This document shows, in pieces, positions 13,251 through 26,395 of a stretch of 64,000 nucleotides of DNA. Positions within the stretch are counted from its first letter, which is position 1; every line of letters starts with the position of its first letter. The position numbers were made by a program, and so were the translations under genes. The notes under the pieces are model-generated. The model was not told the origin of the DNA. It saw only the letters and a list, made by a program, of their open reading frames with translations, and did no database searches. Origin of the DNA: Melanocharis versteri (lineage: Eukaryota; Chordata; Aves; Passeriformes; Melanocharitidae); contig VZTG01004474.1 of NCBI GenBank assembly GCA_013397845.1, positions 462,886 to 526,885 on the forward strand, written 5' to 3'.

Positions 13251-16200
13251 TATTTTTTAAAAGAGAGAGAAAGAAAACCTTGTATTTCTCGTATGATCAA
13301 AAACACAGAGAACAGAAGTATATTTCAACACAATTTGCAGTTCCCTCTTAATCAAAAGGGAAAGCACGTGTGTATTTTGCTCCAGGTATCTGCACATGAC
13401 TGGTGGCTCCCTCATGACCATAGTCAGCCTGAAGCAGGTTAGAGAAATCCCCAGGCTACTCTAATGTGTAAAGAACTTGGATAAAAACATCAGGGAATAC
13501 CATTTCTTTCCTCATGAAACACAGGATTTCCCCTTAGCAAAGAAGGCCCTAAAGTGTGATAAGGCAAAGGACTGACAAATTCAAGGTAATACTTTCTAGT
13601 CCTTTAAATAGATTCATTACTACTGTTGTCATGCTCTAGAGTACTATTATTTGTTCAAAAACTTTTTTTCAACTTTGCATTCTGTTTCTGCAGTTGCCTG
13701 TATTATTCTTCATGAAAAGTCTCTCATAAGAAAGCACAGACAGTGAGTATACAGGAAAAAGATGTGGCTATTTCTCCTAAGTTCCTACCCCACCGGCAAA
13801 GCAGGCTTAAAAGAGAGCTGGATGAACAAGTGATATGCAAGTTAAGTCACAGTGACCAAAAGTATTCCAGCATTGTGCTGCCTTTGTGCTGGTAGTCATG
13901 TCCCAGTGAGACTTAGGCTCACTGCCCCAGCAACCTCAGGCCATGGTCTCAGTTCAGAAGAGAGTTGCCAGCAGAGGCTCGTTGGCTCCTTCAAAAGTTT
14001 TCTAATCTTCACTTTGCTAGACAGAGGAATAACTCAGCTCTGATAAGCCAGAAAATCCTGAACAATTTTCTTTAGTCAGGCAGTGTGTCACAGGAGAGGT
14101 GCCTAAGTAATAAAAGATGCTTCCAGTGTGTATTAAACTAGGCACAAAATATAAATCTTACTTTCAGAAACTCTCCCAATTTGATTGCACAACTGCAGTA
14201 TGAAATATATTCAGTTTTCCTGACAGAGTATCTTTATTTCCTAATTGCCATGACATGTACTTAGAATCCCATCTTTTATTTTTACTTTCATCTAATTTTT
14301 AATTCAAGATTATTACCAAAAGGTCTTTAGATTAATCCCATGTAGACATTATATCAAAATATAATTCTTAATTTTGCATGGGTTTATAATATTAATATAA
14401 ATTAACTAGTTAAGTGTAACAATTTTTGGCATAGTTTGAATATATAGAAATACATCTCTTTAAGTTGCTACGTGTTTTAATTTGAGAGGAAGTTGTTCGA
14501 TTACCCCCATTACTTCTGAAAACTACACCTGTCTTTAAAACCACTCACAAAAAGTTATTAATGTATATTTAGACCTGTTATCTTATTTGGTAAAATCAAC
14601 TTTTCTGAATTAACTGAAGAAGAGAACAGCAGGACAAGGCAAGGCCAATCTGACAAGGCCAAATACTCTGTAATTATCATTAATAGAAACACTTTAGAAG
14701 TTATTTGAAGATATCAAACTCAAAGAAAGAAAGGACATGAGAAGGAAAAAAATCCCCCAAAACAACTAAACAAATAGAGGAGCAGTACAGTTCAGAAGAA
14801 CCAGACAATCTTGGTTTTTTACTTTTCTCCCTGAGTCAGCTCAACTGAAAGGTAAACAAATACAGGTTTGTGAGTTGGGGGTTTTGCGGCGATTTTGTGT
14901 TTAGTTTAATCAGTGAATACAGTCTTAATCAAAAGTGGCTTCTACTTCCGCAAACACTAATTTTGTGACAAGAAAAATTTCAGAGGTGTGAATTAAAAAT
15001 AACAAACAAACAAAAACAGGCAAACAAAAAAATCCCAAACCCAACAAAATAAAGCCTTTCAATCTGTCCTGAATATGGGAGTAATAGATCAGGTTCTTGT
15101 GAAAAGTGTGTCTGTGTGTATACATAATTAGGCATCTGGAGGGTGTGTGGAAAGTTTTATAACCTGGCTAAAAGTTCAAAAAGTATTTTATACAACTTTA
15201 TGTGTATAATTAAAAGAAAAAGATATTATTACAATATTGAGGAGCAAGTTCATACAACCTTGCATAAACCATCCAGCAAGGCAAGACGTTCTGGTCACCA
15301 TGTTGCTGATTTTCTTTTAAACTTTGTTTTAGTGCTTTTAATTTACTAAAAATATGGAAAATATGGTACATCTTGGAGGAAGAAAGATTGTCCATTTGCA
15401 GAACTCTAACATGCTAAGTAATTTTTTACAGCATTAGATGAACAGGACACCTCTGCTTTCATCTTCTGTTCAGACAGTGACTTGCAGAACCATAAAATAA
15501 TTGCTGCTGGGCTGCTCTTTGCAGAGGAAAGAACAAATAGCAGCACTATGATCTTACAACCCTCAAGGGGGGAAATATATTTTGTCTGTGTAAGTTTTAT
15601 GTTTGTGAGTCTGAGCATCTGCTTGAAATACTAACTGGATTTATTTTAGCTTCAGGGAGGAAGTTTAACATGAAATTCAAAGTAAACAAAGCAAAATAAA
15701 GAGAGTCTTACCTATTGTGAGGGCCTTTTACTGATCTCATACTGGTGTACCTGCTGTTGGTCAACATAGATGTAAAATCATAGTCTGCAAGGTTACTGAA
15801 ATGATATTAGTGCTTGAACAACAGTATTACAAAAGGGCTCATAAAAAACTAGATTAGAGATATTAAGAAAAAAGAATTGTTCTATTTCTCTTTTTCTTCT
15901 TTTAGCTATCTTCCCTGTACTTTGATCCTTGTAACAGCATTGTCCTCTAAATACTTTCCCTCATTTGCTTGCAGGAGTTATCTAACACGTCCAGGTGGCA
16001 CACTCTCAGGGAATCCTGGGCTTTTGCCTTATTACATAAAGACTGGAGCACATGGATTTCCCTCCTGCAGAAGCCATGACTCGCAGTCCTCCAGCTCTTT
16101 AACATCCGGTGATGGCTGTGACATATTAGGACACTGGAAGCAGGGAAATGCTCTCAGTCCATCAACATCATCACAAAACATATCCTTAATCGACCCTTAT

Positions 16201-16429
16201 CTTGTGGCTGGCTGAGATTACTGACTTCTCACACTTTGAAGGCCGCATATAAGATCACATGTTGTAATTTTTCACACTACTAATTATTTTGATCTATGTA
16301 CTTTTAAAAAGACAAGCAGCAGTTTATCTTCATTTTTAGGTGCATTTTTACCTTGGAAAACAGACCTAGCTTTATGAAAAGTAGAAGATCTCTATTTTAA
16401 CCAGAGTTGTTGAAGCATCTGTAATAATG
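13251..16429. other. Noncoding stretch with A/C-rich simple sequence
   Basis: No gene is recognised. A CAAA-type A-rich tract lies at about 14996-15050. The open frame 15877-16215 (112 codons) has no recognisable similarity. Confidence 0.55.
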
Positions 16430-16466
16430 AGTCAGATCAAGGGTCCATCTAGCTGGACAATGTTTT
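16430..16466. repeat. Short fragment of an old amniote CR1-like repeat
   Basis: The motif GTCAGATCAAGGGTCCATCT followed by AGC matches the conserved core of the abundant amniote repeat 'gggtcagaccaaaggtccatctagc'. Only about 37 nt are recognisable. It is probably the same family as the remnant near 9.28 kb. Confidence 0.45.
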
Positions 16467-16759
16467 TACAATGTTTTCATTGCAATCAACTTATGTTATA
16501 GTCATATTGCATTTAAGTGTTTTGAGGGAAAAAGCGTTACTATTTTTTACTTCTGTTTTTTAGGCAAGTAAGTATCAAATCTCTGTATTTCATTCCATTT
16601 TCAAAACAAAGCTCAGGATTTCGTTCATTTTTTAGAACCATACATCTCCTTTGAACTTTGTTAGTAACTTCACATATATCCAGTTCAATAGAGAATATTC
16701 TCGGCAATGTTTAATTTTGTAGATTCCCACGGCCAGACAATGTTCCTCAAAGTATGAAA

Positions 16760-17543
16760 CCGAGCAATCAACAACAAAAAGGATGTTCTTCAGGGATGTT
16801 GAGAAAATGCTATTTTGGTGAGGGTCAGTAAACATTACAGAGGTACTTAACTTTTTTTGTCTCAGTCTTTAACAGTAAGACCAGTTCTCCACAGGGAAGC
16901 CAGCCATGGTAGGCAGGGGTGGAGGGCAGAATAGACACTGTGCAGTACAGGAGGAACTGGTTAATGACCTGCTGTGCCACTTGGACAATCACAGGTGTAT
17001 GGGGCTGGACGGGATTCACCCAAGCATACTGAGGGAGTGGAGGAAGAGCTCACCAAGACACTCTTCATCATTTATCATCAGTCCTGGTTAACCAGGAAGG
17101 CCCCAGGTGAAGCTGGTGAAGGGTCTAAAGAGTAAGTCATATGAGAAGAAGCTGTGGGAATTGGGGGTGTTTAGCCTGGAGAAGGCTCAGGAGGTGACCT
17201 TATCACTCCCAATAACTACCTAAAAGGTGGTTGCAGCAAGGTGGGGATGATCTCTTCTCCCAGGCAACTAGTGACAGGACCAGAGAAAATGGCCTCAAGC
17301 CAGGGCAGATTCAGGTTGGACATCAGGAAGAATTTCCTCATAGGAAGAGTTTTCAGCTGCTGTAAAGGAGTGCCTAGGGAGGTTGTGGAGTCACCACCCC
17401 TGGAAGTGTTCAAGAAATCACTAGATGTTGAAATTAGATCTATAGTTTAGTTGACGTTGCTGTGTTTGGTCAAGGGTTGGACTCAATTATCTTGGAGGTC
17501 TTTTCCAACCTTAATGATTCTATTATTTTATGGTTCTATGTTT
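16760..17543 (+). mobile_element. CR1 LINE, 5'-truncated, reverse-transcriptase core deleted
   Basis: This is a plus-strand CR1 non-LTR retrotransposon. The N-terminal side of the ORF2 reverse-transcriptase domain is readable: LDNHRCMGLDGIHPSILREW is encoded around 16983-17040, matching the conserved CR1 'GPDGIHP' block. Near 17100 the sequence jumps to the C-terminal ORF2 text (LVKGLKSKSYEKKLWELGVF, from about 17109). The catalytic YxDD-type core and several hundred intervening codons are therefore missing. The usual 3' region follows ('RFRLDIRKNF', 'VPREVVESP'). The element ends in degenerate ATTCTATG-like repeats at about 17513-17541. The start is approximate; diverged CR1 text may begin a little earlier. 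Nonfunctional. Confidence 0.92.
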
Positions 17544-17567
17544 ACCATCGTTTTCCCAGGGATAGTG

Positions 17568-17706
17568 TGGCACCTCGATCCCTGCAAATACTCAAACTGG
17601 AAAGGATAGAATCTGGAAAAAAACTTATCTAACCAACCCTGGTCTGAGCAGAGAGCTGGCCTAGGTGGTCTGCAGAGGTACCCATCAGAACTCAGTCACT
17701 CTGCCA
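17568..17706 (+). mobile_element. CR1 LINE 3'-end fragment
   Basis: The sequence follows the CR1 3' terminal pattern. It contains 'ctgcaaatactcaaactgga', a 'ctgagcagagagctggccta' block, 'ggtggtctgcagaggtaccc' and a decayed 'cagtcactctgcca' end. It lies about 25 nt after the preceding CR1 and in the same orientation. It is more diverged than that copy, so it is probably a separate, older insertion. Confidence 0.7.
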
Positions 17707-17928
17707 TCTTTTAGAATGAAAAAGATCATCATCCTCTTCTGAATACATGCAACATTTCAAAATCAGATGTTCTAGGATATGAAGAAGAACTTGTGGTTAT
17801 GCATAAATCCTTCTTGTAACTTGAGATAGGGAAGAGGTATGATTTTCAGCTCTCCTGATTTCAGGATATGGTTACTCACATAGCAGCCCCCTTGGCACTG
17901 GGTGGCCCATCCATTTCTTGCAGCATAG
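17707..17928. other. Noncoding spacer
   Basis: No gene or repeat is recognised between the CR1 fragment and the tandem duplication. Confidence 0.5.
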
Positions 17929-18009
17929 GACCCCTCTTCTAACCTTGATGGAGGTGACTCTCCCCATATGACCCCTCTTCTAACCTTGATGGAGGTGACT
18001 CTCCCCATG
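17929..18009. repeat. Perfect 41-bp tandem duplication
   Basis: A unit beginning GACCCCTCTTCTAACCTTGA starts at 17929 and again at 17970. The two copies are identical over about 39-40 positions, ending in CTCCCCAT. The near-identity indicates a recent duplication or ongoing length polymorphism. It falls within an accidental minus-strand open frame (17772-18089), where it gives a repeated peptide without evident meaning. Confidence 0.92.
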
Positions 18010-18927
18010 GAGGAGGCTGGGGTCCCTGACCACTTCATGTCCAGCCCATTAGCAGGCTCATGGCCACTTTGCTCACGGAAGGGATTCATGAGGCCTACTG
18101 TCAGGGTTGAAGCAGTGACCTACACAACCCTTTCATATGCTTTCAGAGTATTATGTCATTTCTTACCATGTATATGTGAAAGTTTTGAGTTGCAGACTGT
18201 CTCCTGTCCTTGCCTGAGCAGAATAAATCAGATTTTTCTTTTTATTTTAAGGTGAGAAGAGGGTGTTGGTGAGGGGCAGGGAGGGAAGGTGTATCAGTGG
18301 GACAAGGACCTGAAGATTCAGGGGACCACTGTGCAACACAGATCCTCTGATGGGTAGCAAAAGAATTGCAAAAGCAGTGTGAGTTGAGGCATTGCCTAAG
18401 GCAATTCCAAAGAGTATGTTTTCCTCTTCATTTTACCTGTTTTCTTATTTAATCCCTCCTCTTTAAAGGAGTTTCTATAAAAGTCAGTTATCTAGAATTC
18501 TCTATTTCAGATGTGGTATACCTGTAAATTGCTTTCATTCTTTCAATTTAACAACTGTTGTCTAAGACTGAAAACAAAACACGCCAACCAGCTAAACAAC
18601 CCAATCCAGACATACATCACAAGAATCAAACTAATAACCTGTAAACACTCAAAAAGCTCTGTGAAAAAGGTAAAATTCAAACAACAGCAAAAAATCTGTT
18701 ATCCTTGTCTTTTAGAACAAGCATTTGACAATTTGCACAAAGCGAAGTCTCTAATTTTGAAAAGTCTTTTAAAGCTACCTCCTTCTTCTTCTACACAGTC
18801 TTCAATACATGGTGAATAAATTAACCACTGCAAATTAAATGAGACACTGAACCATCAAAACTGAAAAAAACCCACTCATTGAATTTAATTGAGAATGTAG
18901 TAATAACAAATGGGATTTTGTGACATA
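18010..18927. other. Noncoding stretch, nothing classifiable
   Basis: No gene or mobile element is recognised. A short G-rich patch occurs at about 18250-18300. Confidence 0.5.
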
Positions 18928-18992
18928 CTCTCTCTTTCTCTCTCTCTCTGTATATATATTTTTTCTCTCTCTGTATATATTTTTTTCTCTAT
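18928..18992. repeat. (CT)n/(TA)n compound simple repeat
   Basis: Two similar blocks of TCTCTCTCTGTATATA followed by a T run stand in tandem. The result is a pyrimidine-rich and TA-rich compound microsatellite. Confidence 0.9.
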
Positions 18993-21900
18993 CATTGCAT
19001 ATTGAAGATATAATTTTGATCATGTAAAGAAGAAGGATGTCTGACGAGGCCAGGACAAGGTTTTCAGAAAGGCGACAAAAGAGTTTGTGAAACAAAAATT
19101 ATAAAAATATTTTTCCAAATACTATAATACTGATGTACTTATCCTTTATTTCCCACTGTCTGTCAGATTATCATGTGGGGGCTTTTACATAAAACCAGAG
19201 ACTGTCCTAAAGATCAAAGCCACAAAGCCCTCAGTTCTTATAATATATTTGAAAATTTGATCCATTTTCCAAATCATTATTCACCCAGCAGCACCTCTTG
19301 ACACCAAGCAGAAATATCTTTATAGGTACATTCACAGATTACTTGAAATAATTAGTGGATTTGAATATTGCAATGACTATAAACATCTTGCAAAAAGACT
19401 GAGGTGAAATAAATTATTAAACTACATGTAATTTGTTCATCTACTTCTCCATTTCTGTGTATTATTGGCATCCATATATATTAGGAAAATCAGTGCTTTA
19501 TACTAGCTAAATAATTTTAATATTTTTAGGCAGGTTGTAACCTTATAAGTATTTAAAATTTCATCCCTTTCTATGGGTTCTGTTTCAAACTTACTGATCT
19601 TTTTTACCTTTATTTGTGTACTACTGTGTCCCATAAAATTTTATGTAGGCTATAACTTTTATATAGGTCCACCCCACCCAAGATATCACAGCACAGTTTT
19701 GTAAGGAAACACATTTATAGTTACCATATTGATCTAACTTCAATACTTACACTCATGTTTTTGAACTTTTTTGACTGATCGCAAGTAAGTTTGAGAGAAA
19801 AAAAGAAATCTAGGCAGGTACTTGCAGACAACTTTTGAGTTTCTGCGGTCTTATTTTTGGCATCTATCTTCATTGTACAAAGTTAAAAGGAAAACATTGT
19901 TCATTCTTGTATTTCTGTGTCCCTAATTATTTATAAGCCATACATGCCTGTTCTTAGAAGACAGTCTTGTGAGAACATACATGTTACTTAGTGTGACAAA
20001 TTGAGTGGTGTAGTGCTAAATCACTTAGTTTTATTTTGTTTGTTCTTAATTTATGTTAATTTCAATATGCATATCAATTATTTTAACTCCAAAGACTATA
20101 CGTGTGCTAGCTTGTGAATAAAAACAGACTTTAAATACCATATTTGTGTTCTCCATCCCCATTCTGCCAATCTATTTTAATTGCAGCTTTCATTGTTCTG
20201 CTAGTAGTTGCTTTCGGAACCTGAAGTAGTGCTCTTTCCAAAATATGCCAAATAAGGCATTTGTCTTACGAAAATTTGTAATACTGTTTTTAAAAAAAAA
20301 ACTCTGTTTTTGTCACTGAATATCCATTTTCTTTAAGGATTTTTCTGTTTGATTGCATTGTTGTTTTTGGTTTTTTATTGGGTAGGTCAGCAAAATTACC
20401 TGTCTTTCCAGGGCCATGCATAATCTTCTCTTTATCTGTGGGGATTTATTCAAAAGTATTATAGAAGTTATACACACAACTTGCCTTTAAGAAGAATGTC
20501 ATGTTTGTGATTTTCACATTACTCCCCAGTATAGGTTAAAAATGGATGTTGAATTCTGACACCCACTCTCATCTCCCTCCATGCAGCAAAGCAAATGCCC
20601 AAGCAAGCAGACAGAATATTTTCTTTCTGTGAGACAGATTACTAGGTCATTTGCCTAATCAAGGCTTTTAAGATTCCAAATCCAGCTACGTGATATGCAA
20701 ATTTTTCTTTTCCGTTGTAACTGCAAATCTAAGATGACATGTAAACTCTCTACCATATTTTGACAGCCAGAGACTTTCTGTATCTAGGTTTTGGGGGGTT
20801 ATTTGTTAGTTAGTTTGGTTTTTTAATGTGGTTGTTTTAGGTTTTGTTGTTTTGCTTTTTAAAGTGTTAATGAAACTATGTATTTTCTTGATTATAAACA
20901 AAACCAACTAAATTTTAGGAACTTGCTTTTTTGTAAGCAAAAAATTACTTAAGGAAATCTGTTTACTGAAGCAGCTTAAAGTTGAGATTTATATAGCTAG
21001 AAGATTAATTTATATATGAAATATGCTTATATCTATGTTAAACGTCTCCTCGGCAATCAAATTTAAAAGTGAGAAAGCAAAGTAATTACTAGAGACAATG
21101 TTAGATATAAATATTTAAAAGTTGGTATTCAGTATGCATAGTTTCTATTATTGCCAAATATTATCTTCATTGAGACATCTTTTAGAAGGATATACAAAGA
21201 AAGATAATAGAAAACCTAATTTTTTAAAAATAAAATATTTATAATTGAAGTATTTTTTGCTATGATACCAGTGATGTGGTTTCAGAAGTGATCATTAAGG
21301 ACATTGTTTATATTGGTACAACAGTGAATTTGAAGAAATATGTCTATAATCGAGTGGGTGACAACTGTTGAACATCTGGACAATCTGGATAGTTTTTATG
21401 AATTTATTTTGGCACTGGAGACTTTGCTGTAGTTTGTGGAGAAAAGACTATAATAGGAGAGAGGAGAAAGACTCCTATGTTTTCAGATGAATCTGAAGTT
21501 TATGAGGTAGCTTGCAGCAATCAAAAGCCACCGCACAGACTTGAAGGCTGTTTCTTACCTCTGTCAGGGAAATATTTCATTAGAAGATCAAGAGAAAGAG
21601 CACAAATCCTCGCTCCTCCCCTACCTCTGCATCTTCTAGTCTGCACTGTTTTGTCTCACTGTGCCCACAGATTCTTGCCTGGACTTATCTAGTCTGTCAG
21701 CAGACAATGCAAGGATAGCAATGTTCAAAATCCTACTGAAGGTATGTTACAATGCACAGTCCTAAAATACATGCATGGCCTTGCAGTTGCTTTGTCCCAG
21801 GCTTGGTTTGTTAATCTCAGTTCATCTTCAGTTTATTCTCTCGTCTCTGTCTGGGAGGATTAACCTTCCAGAGGCTATCCATTTCACACTTTAAAGGATA

Positions 21901-22825
21901 ATCAAAGCAAAGAGAAGACTCTTATCTTCTGTTCAGACCTCTGTCTGGCACAGACTTTTATCTTGAGATGGACTTTTAGCCTGAATTTTTCAGCAAAGCT
22001 TGCATCATTTGTATCAAATTTTTACCCTTCGCTCTCAATATTATTGCTCTGCCATTTGTTTTATTTTTCTAACCTTACTCATTCCTCTTTTTTTTGTTTG
22101 TTTTGGGCTGAATCCTTTAAATTATTCTTTTTGGAGGGGTTCTACACCACTGAATACCTCACCTGCAATGCCCGTTTCTTCTATTCCCTGTATTCTTCTT
22201 CCACATTGAAATAAGTGATGCTGACATTTATGAACAGTGTCAGCATTTCAGTATCTTCAGATGAGAATAGACACAATTATAGATTAAAGGAAGATGTTGT
22301 TTAGTACAGCGTGAAGCTAAGATTCTGTTTTTAGCATGTCATATTTAATAGAGCAGACCCTGGAGATCAAAACTGAGTTTCATGGTACACAATAGATAAT
22401 ACATAAATGCCATTTCAAGACTTTTTCTAAAACCAAGTTATATTTTAAAACAAAGATAACATTGGTTTTTACATTGATGCTGGAGGAGAGTGGGATAGAA
22501 AGAAATTGTTTAGCTTAAGGTCCCATGGTTCAAAATATTTTTTTTTCTCTTTCCTCTCAAGTCCTGTGGTTGAAATAAAGTTCTTGTGTTTTTTATTGAG
22601 AGATGAAGAGCTACAACAGTATTCTAAAACAGCCAAAGAGAAAAAAAATCTGTTTGGAAGGATTGTGTGCAAAAATAGTCTTCAGAAGTAGAATATAATT
22701 ACAGTCAATCCCGGTGACAGAATTTATCACATGAATGTTTGAAGACCCTTTCTTTGCTGCTGAATGACATTATTTTTATTGAACACTGTGAAAGTAAGGT
22801 GTATGCTGCTACTAATTTTTACCAC
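18993..22825. other. Noncoding AT-rich stretch
   Basis: No gene is recognised. T/G-rich simple sequence lies at about 20788-20862. The short open frames around 21963-22214 have no recognisable similarity. Confidence 0.55.
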
Positions 22826-23381
22826 TGTGCTGGTTTTGGCTTAAGTGTAGTTAATTTTCTTCACTGTACCTGCTATGTTTTTGATTTTTGCTGAGTGCTG
22901 TTGGTAATGTAGAGATGTTTCTGTCATTGCTGAGCAGGGCTTACATGTGGCCAAGTACTTTCCTGTTATTCATACAGCCCTGCCACTGAGTCAGCAGGAA
23001 GTACATAAGACACTGTGAGGAGACACAGGAAGGGCTGGTCCAAACCAGAGGGATATTGCATAAAGGTAACATGTTCAGTGTATCAAACAGAGGAAAGAAG
23101 GAAGATGGGAATTCTCAGAGCTATGGCATTTAACCATTACTCATCTGTACCCCTGCTTTCAAGGGGATGGCTGAACACTTGTTTGCCCATGGGAAGTGGT
23201 GAAAGAATTCCTGTTTATATTTTGCTTGTATATGTGGCTTTACTTTACCTACTAAACTGTATTCATCTTCACCCAAGAGTTTGCTCACTTTTATTTTTCA
23301 CTGATTGTCTCCCATTCCACTGTGGGGGAGTGAGCAAGAAAGATATAGGGCTTAGTTTCTGGCTGATTTTAAACCATGACA
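22826..23381 (+). mobile_element. Solo LTR of an avian ERVL-type endogenous retrovirus
   Basis: A 556-bp LTR begins TGTGCTGGTTTTGGC and ends AACCATGACA (TG...CA). It is flanked by ACCAC on the left (22821-22825) and ATCAC on the right (23382-23386), a 5-bp target-site duplication with one change. Internal landmarks fit the common bird ERVL-type LTR: 'attgctgagcagggcttaca', 'gatggctgaacacttg', 'cccatgggaagtggtga' and a terminal 'gggggagtgagcaagaa' block. The TATA and poly(A) motifs look decayed. No retroviral internal region adjoins it, so this is a solo LTR left by recombination. The open frame 23015-23446 across it is accidental. Confidence 0.88.
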
Positions 23382-26169
23382 ATCACACAATAGTGTCATT
23401 CAATAACTGTATCACTATCATAGTCACATGTCGGTTTTCACTTTAGTAATTACAGACTAATTGAGCTGATCAAATCATCTTTGCCATTAAACTTCATGGC
23501 ATTTTCTCCAAGCTCCCTAACATGCTCCATTTATCTACTGGCAGTATGTGAGGACCTGGAAAAAATTGTGATGAATTGTGTGTACCCATAAATTCAGCTT
23601 AAGCCAGAGAGCTTAAAGAGTAGCTGTGTGGGAGAGCTGTCGTGGTGATTCTTTACCCCATGAAAAGTAGCAGACACTCATTCTTGTGTTTCAAACGACC
23701 GTTTGTTATAGAAGGAATTATGACATAAAATATTAAGGGCTAACTACATCATGAAAGAAAAAACTTATATGCATAGAAGAAAACAAAGGCTGCTAAGAAT
23801 TGTGAATAAAGAGGTAACTCAAAAGAAGCCAGGTAACAAGAAAATCTGAAAATTGTTGGGGATGAAGAACTACCATGGCACAAAGGTGATAAATAGCATT
23901 AGCACAATAATGATAATGTGCCAGAAGGAAGGCAACATGGGTCATTTGATCTGAAATCTATGTATGCAAGAAAGGGCAGACCAAAAACTTAGGCTCGGCT
24001 TAACATTAAAGGACAAATGTATAATTTGACACGTGAGCTGGGAATGCGCTCTCCAAGAAAAGGGGAGTTACTACTTGAGCAAATTGAAAAGCACAACATT
24101 TTAGCACAGTCTGTATGAGAAGTCTCTCCTATCTAAGCAGCATTGCATTTAGGATTTTGAAGGTGTGAGAACTTGGCTGCTACTGCAGGCCACCCAACTG
24201 CACGTCCTGGCTGCAATACCAAAGACTCCAAAGCCGAGCTAAAACACAAAAAAATATCTTCTCCATTTCGAAAAATACCTTCTCCCCTAATAGTAAATAA
24301 ACCATCATGACTATGCAATTCATGTATTTCTGGACTTCTTACTATGATTGGCTAAAATTGTTGCTAGCTATACATTAAGTGAGATTAATGATTGTGGAAA
24401 ATGAATGTATCATGATTTTTCTATAAAAAAGTAAGATGATTTATTTAAAAAAAAAAGCAAATAGAATTTATTACAGAGCAGGAAACTGGTTGGGAACATA
24501 AAGGTAGAAGTAGAATTTAATTTAGGGGCTAGGAAATGGTTATGAGTGTGTAAGGTACCTATCTTCACATTATAATTGATGAGTATTGATAATGGTTTGA
24601 GTGGATGCAATAAATCGATTTTTTTTCCTTAAGGATAAACTTGATTAGCACGGGTTTAGAAGCAGACAACTGGCTTTGGGTTAATTTTCAGTGTATGAGA
24701 AAGCAGAAAAGGTAGCACTGGAATCTGAAAGAAACATCATGCTGCATTAAAGCACAAAATAGTGTCTTTTATCCTTAAAAATGACAAAAGGAAGTCATTG
24801 TACTATGCCATTGAAGATTAACCTACATTTGGGTGTTTTTTCCTTGCCGCTTTGAGATGACATCCAGCACACCAGCTGACTCACAGGCAATGTGATTACA
24901 GCAATGACTCCTACAGAGAGCCCAGACCAAGAGGTAATTCATGGGAGATTTTCAGCATTGAAAGGAGGAAAGTCCTTGCTACAAAATGCACATTTGAATT
25001 TGGAATTAAGGATTTTCAGAATCAAGACCAAAAATATGAACAAAGTTCCATTTCCTAGCTCGAGTGCCTGATGACATTCTTTTGACAAAAATTCTTTGTT
25101 CCAGTGCACACTCATAAACTGCTGCTCAGAAGCTGTTTCAAAGACTGCAAGCTGTGTAACTTGATCAAGGCTTTTCACAAACTCACTATGTTTTAGCTCC
25201 TGTCCATTGCCATTTGATGAGCACCAAGGGGGCAGAAAGCTCTACTACAATGTCTCATTACAGCCACTTTCAGTGCATTTTCTGTCTAGGGGTATTTCTT
25301 AGGTAGAGAAACTTGGAGAGAATATACAGTAACACATTCGTGCACTAGCATAGACATAAATGACTTTATGACAGAACTTAACATGTTTTTGCATATATTT
25401 GATTTTCCCACAAAAACTGAGATAGCTGCAAACAATAGGAATGAAGTCCTTATTTCATTCAAAGTTTAACAGGTTCATTAATGCTAAATGAATTTCTCTC
25501 ATGTTTGACCCAGATAGTGTTTTTGTCATCGTCATAGCTTAGATATAGGACTTTTCTAAGAAAATACAGAAAATAATGGTTTAAGTATATGTATGCTTTT
25601 TAAAAAGTACCCATCTCATGGGATTTCTGACACTACATCTTTTAATGTTTTGATACATACTTGCATTTGAACTGCAGTCATGTCAAGGTATAGTAATTGT
25701 GAGTAAATATTGAAGCACTTGTACCACTCTTTATGTGTGCTAAATGAAATCTCCACTTGCGTTCTAAAGTGAAAATGGAAGTTAACTTTTTAAAATCACG
25801 AGTACACAAATTGATGAGATTCTAGATAGCTAATTATTGTCTACAGCTCTTCTGGGAAGAATATAATTTTGAGGAGTTGGATAAGTAGAAAAACATATGC
25901 TAATTACTTTCTATTTTCACTTTCATGTGGGATTTAACGGGATTCCCTAGAATAACACGTATTTTGAGGAAGTGTCTCTGGTTCTGCACCCTGCAAAAAA
26001 ACCGAAGGAAAAATTGCTAGTACCTATTCCTGTGGAAGCTGTTCTGAACATTGACTTCATTAAATCAAATAGTATGAAGAAATAGTGTTAGATCAATATG
26101 ATATTCGCCTGAAAATGAGAAGTCAGATTTCAGGAAATGAAGCACGTATGTTATTTCTAGAATTAGTAA
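23382..26169. other. Noncoding stretch, nothing classifiable
   Basis: No gene is recognised. A TGTCGTGGTG motif at 23638 looks like an LTR terminus, but I could not find a partner end or a target-site duplication. Confidence 0.5.
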
Positions 26170-26395
26170 TTAAGGTAGGAAAGGACTCTGGTCACACCGC
26201 CCACCTATCTATGAGAAGAAGAAGGGACAATTTATATCATGACCTTTGTCTGCCTGATCTTCATCCAGCACCTCAAATGAGTGGGAATCCCAATCTCTCT
26301 AGGCAATCTCCTTTGGGGGCTTCAGTATCACCACTGTGAAACATGTCTGATATCAAAATAGAATTTCCCTTTTTCCAGCCTGTCATTTAACTTCT
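26170..26395 (-). mobile_element. Old CR1 3'-region remnant
   Basis: Diverged text resembles the minus-strand view of the CR1 3' region: 'ggaaaggactctggtcacac', 'cccaatctctctaggcaatc', 'ttcagtatcaccactgtgaa' and a pyrimidine-rich 'tttttccagcctgtcattt'. No intact 3' terminal repeat remains. It is old and strongly decayed. Confidence 0.6.

Noticed and set aside
23015..23446. 143-codon open frame
   Set aside because: It runs through the solo ERVL-type LTR and out into flanking sequence, so it is accidental.
23638..24330. Possible LTR starting TGTCGTGGTG, identical to the reverse complement of the LTR end at 53539-53548
   Set aside because: No matching far end, target-site duplication or ordered promoter and poly(A) motifs could be found. 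A 10-base match alone is not enough.
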